Counted from the stretch's first letter, positions 43,195 through 51,178 are shown. The stretch is DNA of 64,000 nt from Psychrobacillus sp. OK032 (GCF_900111345.1 NZ_FOGY01000006.1:1-64000), one strand, 5' to 3'. Notes: generated by a model not told the origin, from the letters alone. Made by a program: numbers and translations.

Positions 43195-43377
43195 ATTAGG
43201 CAAGGACCACCACGAAGACTCCTGTAGGAACAGCTTGAGCAGAAGACCCTGCAGGAACGCTTGAGGAAGGAAGGCTAAGAACGCCGCGTCCTGCGGCAAC
43301 GCCTTCATGACCAACCTCGTGTTGGCCCGAGGCTGAAGCCGAGCCCACGGAAAGCGAAGTGGTGGTCCTTGCCTAAT
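43195..43377. repeat. 183-bp element with perfect 19-bp terminal inverted repeats
   Basis: ATTAGGCAAGGACCACCAC (43195-43213) and its exact reverse complement (43359-43377) bound a GC-rich core with no gene (CCTGTAGGAACAGCTTGAGC, GACCCTGCAGGAACGCTTGA, CCCGAGGCTGAAGCCGAGCC). No clear target-site duplication is seen. It resembles a miniature inverted-repeat element and fills the gap between the GNAT gene and the convergent methyltransferase gene. Confidence 0.75.
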
Positions 43378-43448
43378 TTGATATACAACTCAATGCACCC
43401 AAAATTGGGTTTGTCGACAGTCTGAGACACCTAGTTTCACTCTTGCAC

Positions 43449-44330
43449 TCAGATTGTTTTTCTGCCGATTAGAATCTCCAAATCCACAGTTATATCTGCA
43501 GATTCCCTATCCAAAAAGCCCTTAAGCTTTTCTTCTGAAGCTGCCCAAGTTAAAGGAGTCATACGAACCAATGCATGAATAAGCGGATTGTCCAAGCTCT
43601 TCGTATAACGTATTCGAGAAGTATTTACTACTTGGAAATTCTCTTTAAATAGATCAACTGTATCTGCATTAGAGTATGCTTGCTTCTCTGGTTTATCATA
43701 GACAATCTCTCTTAATTCTTTTAAGTAATCTGATTGAGGGACTACTTTGATTATTAAGCCATCATCGTTCAAAAGGCGATTAAACTCCGCATAATTAGAA
43801 GGGGATAGGATATTCAAAATAATATCAAATTGTTCTTCTTTAAATGGCATTTTCGCAAGATCTGCTACTAACCAAACTTTATCCGTATAGTTCTTAGCGG
43901 CTGCTAAGATACCTTCTTTGGAAATATCAATGCCTATCCCGTGTACAGGCTTCTCCAAATCAGCACTAACCGTATCGCATATATGAGATAAATGCGAACC
44001 CTCGCCACACCCGGTATCAAGGATAAATGCCGGATTTTTTTGTTCTTTAATAACTTGAGCAATCGCGCTGCTCAATGGTTCAAAAAAGTGACCTTCTGCA
44101 ATCAGCTTTCTCCGTGCCTCAAAAAGGTCATTTCCATATTTTGTTTTTATAGGATGACTAAGCATATTAATATATCCTTGTTTACTAAAATCATATGTAT
44201 GATTGTTTGCGCAAACTAAACTTTGTAATTCATAAACGCTCATGGGAGAGTCGCAAATAGGACATTTAAAGATGGATTCCAACCCACTTACATATTGTGC
44301 GCTTTTAATTCTATTGGTCATTTTAGACAA
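43449..44330 (-). CDS. rlmA: 23S rRNA (guanine-N1)-methyltransferase, RlmA family
   Basis: 293 residues from TTG 44330 (GAGGTG upstream). N-terminal zinc ribbon CPICDSPM .. LVCANNHTYDFSKQGYINML with Cys, Cys, Cys, His ligands, then a SAM-binding fold with motif I LDTGCGEGSHL (about 103-113) and NILSPSNYAEFNRLL. RlmA enzymes methylate N1 of G745 (Gram-negative) or G748 (Gram-positive, TlrB type) in 23S rRNA. The G748 type is expected here from lineage. Single gene. Confidence 0.88.
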   Translation of the reverse strand: MSKMTNRIKSAQYVSGLESIFKCPICDSPMSVYELQSLVCANNHTYDFSKQGYINMLSHPIKTKYGNDLFEARRKLIAEGHFFEPLSSAIAQVIKEQKNPAFILDTGCGEGSHLSHICDTVSADLEKPVHGIGIDISKEGILAAAKNYTDKVWLVADLAKMPFKEEQFDIILNILSPSNYAEFNRLLNDDGLIIKVVPQSDYLKELREIVYDKPEKQAYSNADTVDLFKENFQVVNTSRIRYTKSLDNPLIHALVRMTPLTWAASEEKLKGFLDRESADITVDLEILIGRKTI

Positions 44331-44455
44331 AATAACACCTCATATTTTCTATAGAAAATGAACGAATGACCCCATGAAATGAGAATGTGGGTAATTGTTT
44401 ATAAATAGTGTAGCAAGGCTATTTTTTAATTGCAAATGTCGTTAAAGCAATAAGA

Positions 44456-44545
44456 ATGAAAACACCTATACAAGATGAAACAACTTCTGAAGAACAATCA
44501 GCCAATATGGAAGAGATTATAGCATCTCTAATAACTACTTTCTAA
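44456..44545 (+). pseudogene. Remnant of a methyl-accepting chemotaxis protein C-terminus
   Basis: A 29-codon frame (KTPIQDETTSEEQSANMEEIIASL) resembles the conserved MCP signalling tail (..ATEEQSASMEEI..). No ribosome binding site or upstream domain exists. It looks like a leftover of a deleted gene in the 359-nt gap before the MFS gene; the rest of that gap shows nothing recognisable. Confidence 0.4.
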
Positions 44546-44689
44546 TAGTTCAGTAATAAGTAGGAGAATCACTCAAGACGTATGACTGAATACAGAAAAG
44601 GAAACTCCCGCTATAGTTAGAATAATAAGAACATTTATGAGGCGAACTTAGGATCCGAGTGAACTTCACAACTGAAGGGATGTATTAAC

Positions 44690-45937
44690 ATGAAAGATTT
44701 ATATAACGATTCCCGATTCCGTCTAATTATTTTTGCTAATATTGCTTCTTCTATTGGATCTGGCATAACGATGATAGCAATACCGTGGATGCTCGTATCC
44801 AGTGATAATGGCAGTGCAGTATTTGGTTACGTTACTATATGTATGACAATAATTAGTTTCTTGATTACCCCCCTAGTTGGCAGTCTAATTGATAAAATAT
44901 CTCGAAAAAAATTGCTATTAACGAGCAATATAGCAAGTTTTTTTATGTTACTATTTTTTTCAGCTATCGGATTTGTAGGCCTTTCTTATGAGATATGGCA
45001 TTATATAATTATTTATATAATAGGCAGCTTATATTACACTGTTTTTTTTCCTACAATGTTTGCTTTAAATCAAGAAATATTTAATAAAGACCAATATAAA
45101 ACGCTAAATGGAACGATGGAAGTTCAAGGGCAACTATCAAGTGTCATAGCAGGAGCTTTAGCTAGTATTTTACTGTCTAAGTGGGATTTACATTATATTT
45201 TGCTACTTAATGTATTTGCCTACATCGCAGCGATTTATTTGTACGTAAAAATTCCTTATATGAGATTTAATAAAAGTAATGCGAAGGATAATTCCAAATC
45301 TAAAGGTACCGAGGGCTTAACGTACATGTGGAGACGGCCAGCCATGTTCCTATTTTTATTTTTCTCTATCATGCCTTTTATAGGTGTTATGATTACTAAC
45401 TACCTGTTTCCTGTATATTTAGCGGATGTGCTAAAAGCTTCTGGGAGTTTTTACGGAATACAAAGTATGGTTTATGGGGTAGGAGCGGTAATAGCCGGAA
45501 TTATCGTGCCTATCATTGCTAAAAAATTTGGGGATGAAAAGACGATAATATATAGTGTTATTACTTATACAATTGCTATTTCTTTGATTGTAATCGCTAA
45601 TATTCCTTTTTACTTATCACTTATGTTTTTTATTGCGCTAGGAAATAGTGGAGCGCGTGTTGCCCGAAATTCTTTTTTAATGGACCGAATACCAAATGAA
45701 ATAATAGGAAGAGTGGATAGCTTATTCCGATCTATTGGACTTCTATTAAGGATTGTTTTACTTAGCATTTTTACAGGTATGGTATCAGCGGGTCTAATCA
45801 TTTATTGTTTTATTGCGCTTAGCGGAATACTAATAATAACATCTATATTCGTGACTTTTTCCTGGAGAAATGGCATCGAGACAAATGGAAAAACTATTGA
45901 TCTTACGTTGAAAAACAAACTAATAGTAAAACAGTAA
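44690..45937 (+). CDS. MFS transporter (macrolide-efflux-like)
   Basis: 415 residues, twelve membrane helices. The opening FRLIIFANIASSIGSGITMIAIPWMLV and the loop LVGSLIDKISRKKLLL (about 60-76) resemble MFS exporters of the MefA/YfmI-like group. Substrate unknown. Ribosome binding site GAAGGGATG precedes ATG 44690. The guanidine riboswitch promoter starts directly behind its stop codon. Confidence 0.85.
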   Translation: MKDLYNDSRFRLIIFANIASSIGSGITMIAIPWMLVSSDNGSAVFGYVTICMTIISFLITPLVGSLIDKISRKKLLLTSNIASFFMLLFFSAIGFVGLSYEIWHYIIIYIIGSLYYTVFFPTMFALNQEIFNKDQYKTLNGTMEVQGQLSSVIAGALASILLSKWDLHYILLLNVFAYIAAIYLYVKIPYMRFNKSNAKDNSKSKGTEGLTYMWRRPAMFLFLFFSIMPFIGVMITNYLFPVYLADVLKASGSFYGIQSMVYGVGAVIAGIIVPIIAKKFGDEKTIIYSVITYTIAISLIVIANIPFYLSLMFFIALGNSGARVARNSFLMDRIPNEIIGRVDSLFRSIGLLLRIVLLSIFTGMVSAGLIIYCFIALSGILIITSIFVTFSWRNGIETNGKTIDLTLKNKLIVKQ

Positions 45938-45939
45938 AT

Positions 45940-45967
45940 TTGAAACAGCCATCAAAATGTGTATAAT
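45940..45967 (+). promoter_or_regulatory. Promoter of the guanidine riboswitch transcript
   Basis: TTGAAA, 16-nt spacer, TATAAT, about 25 nt before the aptamer. Confidence 0.75.
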
Positions 45968-45989
45968 GTAAATTAATTGCATACGTTAA

Positions 45990-46085
45990 ATGTTTTCTAG
46001 GGTTCCGCAACGAGGAAGTTGGTCTGTGACCGAGAGAAAACTCGCAGCTTACGCTGTGTCACGGAAGGATAAAAGCCTGGGAGAA
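45990..46085 (+). promoter_or_regulatory. Guanidine-I (ykkC) riboswitch
   Basis: The aptamer landmarks are present in order: CTAGGGTTCCG, GGTCTGTGACCGAGAGAAAA, then TGTCACGGAAGGATAAAAGC and CCTGGGAGA. Guanidine-I riboswitches bind guanidinium and switch on exporters or carboxylases. A terminator hairpin overlaps the 3' end, and paired SMR genes follow, the classic ykkC-ykkD target. Binding of guanidinium is expected to prevent termination. Confidence 0.93.
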
Positions 46086-46116
46086 ACTGTTTTTACAGTT
46101 CTCTTAGGCTTTTTTT
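46073..46116 (+). terminator. Riboswitch-controlled terminator
   Basis: AAGCCTGGGAGAAACTG pairs with CAGTTCTCTTAGGCTT around a T-rich loop, followed by seven T residues; its 5' arm is part of the aptamer's 3' end. Confidence 0.9.
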
Positions 46117-46152
46117 ATCTTGATTCAGCAAATAAATTTGCTGAATCAAGAT
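46117..46152. repeat. Perfect 16-bp hairpin in the riboswitch leader
   Basis: ATCTTGATTCAGCAAA / TTTGCTGAATCAAGAT with a TAAA loop, directly after the terminator T-run. Flanking AGGCTTT (46107-46113) and AAAGCCT (46152-46158) can extend the stem, and would then compete with the terminator. Confidence 0.75.
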
Positions 46153-46172
46153 AAAGCCTCCGGCGGATGTCA

Positions 46173-46342
46173 CAGATTTTGAATGGAGTCAAAGAGGGCA
46201 GTCTAAGTTCGCGACGTCCTGCTCCTGCGCAAAGCTCGTCGCAAAAGAACTTTTGTCGCAACGACTGCAATGTCTTTCTGCGACGAGTAACCGCAGGAGC
46301 ATGACCTACTTCCTGTAGGCCTCAAGCTCGATTCAAAATCTG
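46173..46342. repeat. Foldback element inserted in the riboswitch leader
   Basis: Outer arms CAGATTTTGAAT / ATTCAAAATCTG (12 bp, perfect). Nested inside are TGCTCCTGCG / CGCAGGAGCA (10 bp), CTCGTCGCA / TGCGACGAG (9 bp) and CAAAAG / CTTTTG. It separates the riboswitch from its genes; a decayed relative lies at 4676-4780. A further 10-bp hairpin, CAATTACGCC / GGCGTAATTG (46347-46368), precedes the ribosome binding site of the first SMR gene. Confidence 0.75.
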
Positions 46343-46395
46343 GACGCAATTACGCCGAGGCGTAATTGATTTTATCAAAATTTGGAGGGATTTTT

Positions 46396-46737
46396 GTGAA
46401 TAAAGATTGGTTGAAAGTTTATATTGCAGCTTTCTTTGAAGTTTTTTGGGTTATCGGTTTAAAGCATGCCAGTGATTTCTGGACTTGGTCGGGGACGGTT
46501 ATTTCGATTATTGTTAGCTTTTATTTGATGATAATTGCTGGTCGAAAGCTTCCTGTCGGGACTGTATATGCTGTTTTTGTCGGAATGGGAACAGCGGGAA
46601 CTGTCATTTCTGAAATTCTCTTCTTTGGAGAAGACTTTAAACTAAGTAAAATACTGTTGATTGTTATTTTATTGGCCGGTGTAGTTGGTTTGAAATTAGT
46701 TACAAAAGACAAAGTGCAAGAAGGAGATGAGCAATAA
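46396..46737 (+). CDS. ykkC: SMR family guanidinium exporter subunit (YkkC-like)
   Basis: 113 residues from GTG 46396; GGAGGG lies 8 nt upstream, whereas ATG 46366 has none and falls in a hairpin. Four membrane helices with the SMR glutamate in [15 protein letters not shown] (about Glu14) and [17 protein letters not shown]. Under a guanidine riboswitch and paired with a second SMR gene, this is expected to form a heteromeric guanidinium/proton antiporter. Stop and next start overlap (TAATG). Confidence 0.9.
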   Translation: MNKDWLKVYIAAFFEVFWVIGLKHASDFWTWSGTVISIIVSFYLMIIAGRKLPVGTVYAVFVGMGTAGTVISEILFFGEDFKLSKILLIVILLAGVVGLKLVTKDKVQEGDEQ

Positions 46738-47051
46738 TGGCGTGGATCTCACTAATGGTAGCAGGGGTTTTTGAAATGTTTGGTGTGGCGATGATTAACA
46801 AATTGCATAAGGATCGTAACTGGCAAGCGTTTGTTCTTCTGTTTCTTGGATTTGGAGGTAGCTTCTTTTTTCTAGCCTATGCGATGAAAACACTTCCTAT
46901 GGGAACAGCTTATGCCATATGGACAGGAATCGGCGCATCTGGGGGTGCTATTTTAGGTATGATCTTATACGGGGAGGCAAAAGACTGGAAAAGACTTCTT
47001 TTTATCGCAATGGTATTAGGAGCAGCAATAGGATTAAAACTTGTCTCTTAA
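46737..47051 (+). CDS. ykkD: SMR family guanidinium exporter subunit (YkkD-like)
   Basis: 104 residues, four membrane helices, SMR glutamate in VAGVFEMFGVAMINKL (about Glu13) and GTAYAIWTGIGASGGAILGM. It shares the transcript with the preceding SMR gene, overlapping by one base. B. subtilis YkkC/YkkD (112 and 105 residues) are the model pair. A terminator-like hairpin follows. Confidence 0.9.
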   Translation: MAWISLMVAGVFEMFGVAMINKLHKDRNWQAFVLLFLGFGGSFFFLAYAMKTLPMGTAYAIWTGIGASGGAILGMILYGEAKDWKRLLFIAMVLGAAIGLKLVS

Positions 47052-47060
47052 AAGAATAAA

Positions 47061-47098
47061 AACCCCTTCTTATCACTTATTCAGTAATAAGAGGGGGC
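47061..47098. terminator. Terminator between convergent operons
   Basis: ACCCCTTCTTAT / ATAAGAGGGGGC with one bulge and a 13-nt loop, between ykkD (plus) and the small membrane gene (minus). Confidence 0.7.
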
Positions 47099-47102
47099 AC
47101 TT

Positions 47103-47276
47103 TTACGAACGTTTTGTTTTTCGATTCATAAAGAAAAATGCTGTTCCAGCTATAAACAAGCAGGTACTTAACAACATAGCTATTCCATTCCATTCTCCAT
47201 TAAATAATGTAATATTGGTTAGCGTAATAAATTGCATTAATACGATGATGATATATAGTCCGGTTATTGCTCTCAT
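47103..47276 (-). CDS. 57-residue membrane protein, operon partner
   Basis: 57 residues (starts MRAITGLYIIIVLMQF, ends FFFMNRKTKRS) with two hydrophobic segments (about 3-20 and 31-50). ATG 47276 overlaps the stop of the upstream gene (ATGA), and AAGGAG lies 8 nt ahead inside that gene. The coupling, ribosome binding site and basic membrane-protein tail support a real small gene. Function unknown. Confidence 0.72.
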   Translation of the reverse strand: MRAITGLYIIIVLMQFITLTNITLFNGEWNGIAMLLSTCLFIAGTAFFFMNRKTKRS

Positions 47277-47743
47277 AAAGTTTTCTCCTTCGTAATATAT
47301 TTACTTCTTCTCTCTAGTAGTTGATAATCTTTAGATTTAGATGTCTGTATGTCATGTTTATATGCAAATGTAAGTAATTCATTGAAAATCTCATTAGGTG
47401 AGAAAAGAACAAGTCGTAAATTTAAACCCTTTCTAATACGAATGAGGGCCCCTTGTGTAGTCCAACTATAACGTTTGAACTCAACAATTTTCATTTGGGA
47501 AGGATAAATTACTCTTTTGTAAATACAAATAGTCATAAGATAAGTTTCGAAATTCAAATGTCCATCATGAATGGTGAAAGTATATTTTAAAAAGAATAGA
47601 GTAATAATGAAGAGAGTAAGCAAAATATTATAATAGAAAAAGTACCCAATAGATTGAGTGATAATACTAAATATAATATTTATCACTGGTAATAACAAAA
47701 ATACAGCTAAAAACAATCTTTGGATTTTAGCATGGAAAGCCAT
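47273..47743 (-). CDS. Membrane protein with PH-like cytoplasmic part
   Basis: 156 residues. Two membrane helices (about 10-30 and 36-53) followed by a beta-rich region (FTIHDGHLNFETYLMTICIYKRVIYPSQMKIVEFKRYSWTTQGALIRI .. LVLFSPNEIFNEL) like the bacterial PH-like domains of YdbS/YyaB-type membrane proteins. Ribosome binding site AAAGGGGGG precedes the ATG. First gene of a two-gene operon with the 57-residue protein. No specific function. Confidence 0.68.
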   Translation of the reverse strand: MAFHAKIQRLFLAVFLLLPVINIIFSIITQSIGYFFYYNILLTLFIITLFFLKYTFTIHDGHLNFETYLMTICIYKRVIYPSQMKIVEFKRYSWTTQGALIRIRKGLNLRLVLFSPNEIFNELLTFAYKHDIQTSKSKDYQLLERRSKYITKEKTL

Positions 47744-47805
47744 TTAATTTCCCCCCTTTATAGTATTAAAGAGTCTTTAATCAGCTTAAGTAAAGCCATG
47801 TAAAT

Positions 47806-47893
47806 GATTGATTGGAGCGAAAGGGTGGCGATGGCTCATCGCTCACCCCGCGGAAAGCGTCCGCCCTGCAGCGGAAATCCTAGTGGAATCTAA
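47806..47893. repeat. GC-rich dispersed repeat, copy D
   Basis: GATTGGAGCGAAAGGGTGGC then GATGGCTCATCGCTCACCCC, GCGGAAAGCGTCCGCCCTGC and AGCGGAAATCCTAGTGG. A shorter version of the block at 48173-48309, in the same orientation. The rest of the 856-nt gap here (47744-48599) shows nothing beyond the two repeats and the promoter region. Confidence 0.7.
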
Positions 47894-48172
47894 TTGTTGC
47901 TCCTTATTCCTAAAATGCTCATAGGGTTTAGGGGATACTGTTTCCTCCATTCGTATGCATTAAATATGAAATAAGTACTTAACAATAGCAACAAATGAAT
48001 AGTAATAATCACTTCATGGGCAACGTAGATTGCTGTAATCGCATCATTAAGACAGATTTGTAGCGTTCACAGCGTGTTATGTCTCGTCAAATCATTTATT
48101 GATTTTAATTTCAAGAAATACTATATAAGATTGAATTTAAAAACAGTGACTTTGATTAGCTAGCACTTTTCT

Positions 48173-48309
48173 TGGATTGGAGCGAAAGGGCGGCGACTCC
48201 TACGGGATGAGTGAGACAGATGAGACATCACAAGCGTAAGCGTAGCGTCGGTGATGGCTCAACGCTCACCCCGTGGAAAGCGTCCGCCCTGCAGCGGAAA
48301 TCCCAGCGG
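48173..48309. repeat. GC-rich dispersed repeat, copy E
   Basis: Begins TGGATTGGAGCGAAAGGGCG and ends GTCCGCCCTGCAGCGGAAAT CCCAGCGG. Its reverse complement matches 31001-31136 over most of its length, including the segment around CATCTGTCTCACTCATCC. A direct repeat of copy D plus an extra 50 nt in the middle. Confidence 0.75.
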
Positions 48310-48535
48310 TAAGTAGAGTAGTAGTAAAGGTTGAAATGAAGATAGGGATGAATAATAAGAAGGCTATTAATATTTTTGCGATTGGGTGTATAAGTATATG
48401 ACTTAGCAAACCATCATCACCTTTATTTGTTTTGATAACGTGGATGTATATGGTAATAGTATAGCATTTGTGGAAATCAATACCTATATATATCTGAAGG
48501 TTCAGATCACTATATTATACTATACAAATTTTCCC

Positions 48536-48561
48536 TGAAACCGTTTGGCCTTCTATCCGTA
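48536..48561 (+). promoter_or_regulatory. ECF (sigma-W type) promoter
   Basis: TGAAAC, 16-nt spacer, CGTA: the full sigma-W/X/M type consensus, 38 nt before the start of the next gene. A TATAAT (48560-48565) overlaps the -10, so sigma-A use is not excluded. Confidence 0.7.
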
Positions 48562-48599
48562 TAATAGCTAAGTAGAAAATATGAAAGAGAGATGATTGT

Positions 48600-50264
48600 A
48601 TGACATTTGTATTTATTATTTCGGCCGTCGCAGCCGTTGTTACTGCACTATTAGTCGTACCGCTAACTGCTAAGAGGAAGAACATGGTGTCTTCTCTCGT
48701 GGGTCTAGCAATTTTAGCATTTATATTATTATCGATTGTATATTATTTAACGAATTTAGACCGAAACTGGACGGCTTTATGGCCTTGGCTCGTACTTGCT
48801 ACTTTAGCTGGGATGATTCTTTCAAGAGGAATCGAACAAAAAGCAAAAGGTGTGCTATTCCTTGGTAGTTTAATAGTTGCAGGTTATATGTTATTTGCGC
48901 CTTTTGGAAATGCAAATGAAAAATATGAAGTGGCTAAAATGGACGAAAAAGTAGAAATCGAAGCGTTTGATGAAACGAAAACACCTGCTAGCGTACCTCC
49001 CCAATTTGCACGAAATAAAATGAAAAAAGCATTTGGGCAAGTTCCAAATACAAGCTATTATGAATTAGGCAATTTACAAATTCAAAAAGTAAATGAAGAA
49101 TATGTATATATTGCACCGGTCGAGTTCTCGGGACTCTTCAAATGGTGGAATGGTGATGTAACGCCTGGTTATTTCACTATGAGTGCAACAGACTCATCAG
49201 ATAATCCTGAATTTATTGAAGCGGAAATGAGCTATACCCCGTCTTCTTATTTCCACAAAAACTTAGAAAGACATATGCGTATGAAGCATCCGACGAAAAT
49301 ATTTTACGGCGATGCACAATTGGAAATCGATGAGGATGGAAAACCATATTACATTCGCTCTTACGGGAAATTCATCTCTGCTCGTAACGGATTTGATGTA
49401 GAAGGAATCGTAGTAGTAGATCCAGCAACTGGTCAAACCGAATCGTATGCACTAGCGGATTCTCCAACGTTTATCGATGGAGCAGTATCACCGGAAACGG
49501 TTAGCTTGCAAAATAGTTATTATGGGAAATATATACATGGATTCATGAATAGTTTGTTCGGTAAAAAAGACGTGAAGTTGCCTTCTGATGAAGGAACGGA
49601 AGCAAATGTTAGTCCGATTTTCGGAGAGGACGGTAAAATGTATTACTTTACCGACTTTACAAGTCCGAAAGAAGGCGTAGATTCGATGCTTGGTTATTCA
49701 TTAACGGATGGTCGAACTGGTAAAGCGACTTACTATACTGGAAACTTGGAAGATTCATATATGGATTCGCAAGGTGCACTACAAATCATTGAAAAGAAAT
49801 TTATCGAAAAGAAATGGGAAGGTGAAATGCCAGTCCTGTATAATTTCTATGGTGAGGCAAGTTGGTTAACACCAGTGCTGGATTCCAATGGATTTTTACA
49901 AAATTACTTCATCGTATCAGCGGCAAATCCGGAAATATCTGTATACGGAAACACACCAAACGAAGCATTGAAGCTGTATAAAACAGCTATTCAACGTGGT
50001 GGAAGTACAGTAGACGGCAGCTCAAATGCTGAAGAAAAATCGGTAAATGGTACAGTTGCACGCGTGTTCAAGGAACGTATTGGAGACTTCACTCAAGTTT
50101 CGTTCTTACTTAATAATAAAGAAAATTATATAGTATCTTCTGAAATAGCTCCACTTGCAGTTTATATGGCAGAAGGAGATATTGTTCAAGTAACATACCT
50201 AGACACAGGAGAACTATTCTTACCTGTTAAAGAGGTAACGATTAGAGGAATTGAAAGTCAGTGA
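48600..50264 (+). CDS. Large membrane-anchored extracytoplasmic protein
   Basis: 554 residues. Three to four membrane helices in the first 105 residues, then about 450 hydrophilic residues, probably outside the cell, containing repeated beta-type stretches (YVYIAPVEFSGLFKWWNGDVTPGYFTMSATDSSDNPEF; SSYFHKNLERHMRMKHPTKIFYGDAQLEIDEDGKPYYIRSYG; DGKMYYFTDFTSPKEGVDSMLGYSLTD). I do not recognise a named family. The ECF-type promoter upstream points to a role in envelope stress or wall upkeep. Ribosome binding site AGAGAGATGA is modest. Confidence 0.72.
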   Translation: MTFVFIISAVAAVVTALLVVPLTAKRKNMVSSLVGLAILAFILLSIVYYLTNLDRNWTALWPWLVLATLAGMILSRGIEQKAKGVLFLGSLIVAGYMLFAPFGNANEKYEVAKMDEKVEIEAFDETKTPASVPPQFARNKMKKAFGQVPNTSYYELGNLQIQKVNEEYVYIAPVEFSGLFKWWNGDVTPGYFTMSATDSSDNPEFIEAEMSYTPSSYFHKNLERHMRMKHPTKIFYGDAQLEIDEDGKPYYIRSYGKFISARNGFDVEGIVVVDPATGQTESYALADSPTFIDGAVSPETVSLQNSYYGKYIHGFMNSLFGKKDVKLPSDEGTEANVSPIFGEDGKMYYFTDFTSPKEGVDSMLGYSLTDGRTGKATYYTGNLEDSYMDSQGALQIIEKKFIEKKWEGEMPVLYNFYGEASWLTPVLDSNGFLQNYFIVSAANPEISVYGNTPNEALKLYKTAIQRGGSTVDGSSNAEEKSVNGTVARVFKERIGDFTQVSFLLNNKENYIVSSEIAPLAVYMAEGDIVQVTYLDTGELFLPVKEVTIRGIESQ

Positions 50265-50288
50265 AAATCAAATACGCTACAGTCTGGA

Positions 50289-50318
50289 GCTATCCTAGTT
50301 GTATAGGATAGCTTTTCT
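50289..50318 (+). terminator. Terminator after the large membrane protein
   Basis: AGCTATCCTA / TAGGATAGCT, 10-bp stem with a short loop, followed by TTTTCTT. Confidence 0.83.
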
Positions 50319-50338
50319 TACTCAAAAGGGGTGATATC

Positions 50339-51178
50339 TTGAAAATTCACTACTTAACGATAGGTGAAGTGGCCAAACTCAGTAATATATCTATCCAAAC
50401 TTTACGTTTTTATGATCGAATAGATTTATTTAAACCATTAAAAATTGACCCGAACAATCAGTATAGATATTATCAAAATACCCAATTATATTATTTAGAC
50501 ATTATTAAATCACTGAAATACCTTGGTCTATCCTTGGAAGAAGTTAAATCTGTACTAACATTGACCCCTGAAGAACTAGTTAATTATTTGGCGGATCAAG
50601 AAAATAGAATTGACGAGGAATTTCGGAGATTGTTAGAAACTAAAGAAGTATTAAAACGAAAAAAGGAACAAATACAATCATTTGTAGTTGAGTCCGATAG
50701 GATGCATGTTTGTGTTAAGAGAATGCCTGCTCAAAAAATAGTGAAGATAAAAACATCCAACATAAGTGTGAATGATATCCCAAATAAGGAATATGGACTT
50801 ATTAGTAAGGTGCTAGAAGATATGGGAAGTGTATTTGATACATTGTATGGTGGTGCATATGCTTTGCGTAAATATGAATCGCTAGAAGATATCAATTACG
50901 ACTACCTATTTACACATGCTGTGACAGACAAGGAAATTGAGATTAACTTTGAGGACGTAGAAATAAGCACCATACCTGAGGGAGAATATCTCAGTATCAC
51001 TTTTGCATTAAAAGACAATGCATATGAAACTTGTTATCAAAAATTAATGGACTATATTGATCAACATCAGATGGAAATAGAGCCGATTGTATATGACGTT
51101 TGGATGCCGATAAATTTTAGCGCTTCCAATGAGGATGAATTTTTAATCGAATTAAAAATCCGTATTCAAGCTACTTGA
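50339..51178 (+). CDS. MerR family multidrug regulator (BltR/BmrR-like)
   Basis: 279 residues from TTG 50339 (GGGGTGAT upstream). N-terminal MerR HTH (TIGEVAKLSNISIQTLRFYDRIDLFKP), a helix with coiled coil (about 75-118), then a GyrI-like effector domain (about 125-278) that binds drugs or hydrophobic cations. It precedes an MFS pump whose promoter has the 19-nt spacer that MerR activators untwist. The -35 box of that promoter overlaps this gene's stop codon. Confidence 0.88.
   Translation: MKIHYLTIGEVAKLSNISIQTLRFYDRIDLFKPLKIDPNNQYRYYQNTQLYYLDIIKSLKYLGLSLEEVKSVLTLTPEELVNYLADQENRIDEEFRRLLETKEVLKRKKEQIQSFVVESDRMHVCVKRMPAQKIVKIKTSNISVNDIPNKEYGLISKVLEDMGSVFDTLYGGAYALRKYESLEDINYDYLFTHAVTDKEIEINFEDVEISTIPEGEYLSITFALKDNAYETCYQKLMDYIDQHQMEIEPIVYDVWMPINFSASNEDEFLIELKIRIQAT

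Noticed and set aside
47041-47295. 84-codon plus-strand frame after ykkD
   Set aside because: It runs through the terminator and is antisense to the coupled 57-residue gene, which has a ribosome binding site.
47806-48309. Possible CRISPR array because of the two repeated blocks
   Set aside because: Only two long imperfect copies, no regular short repeats or spacers, no cas genes.
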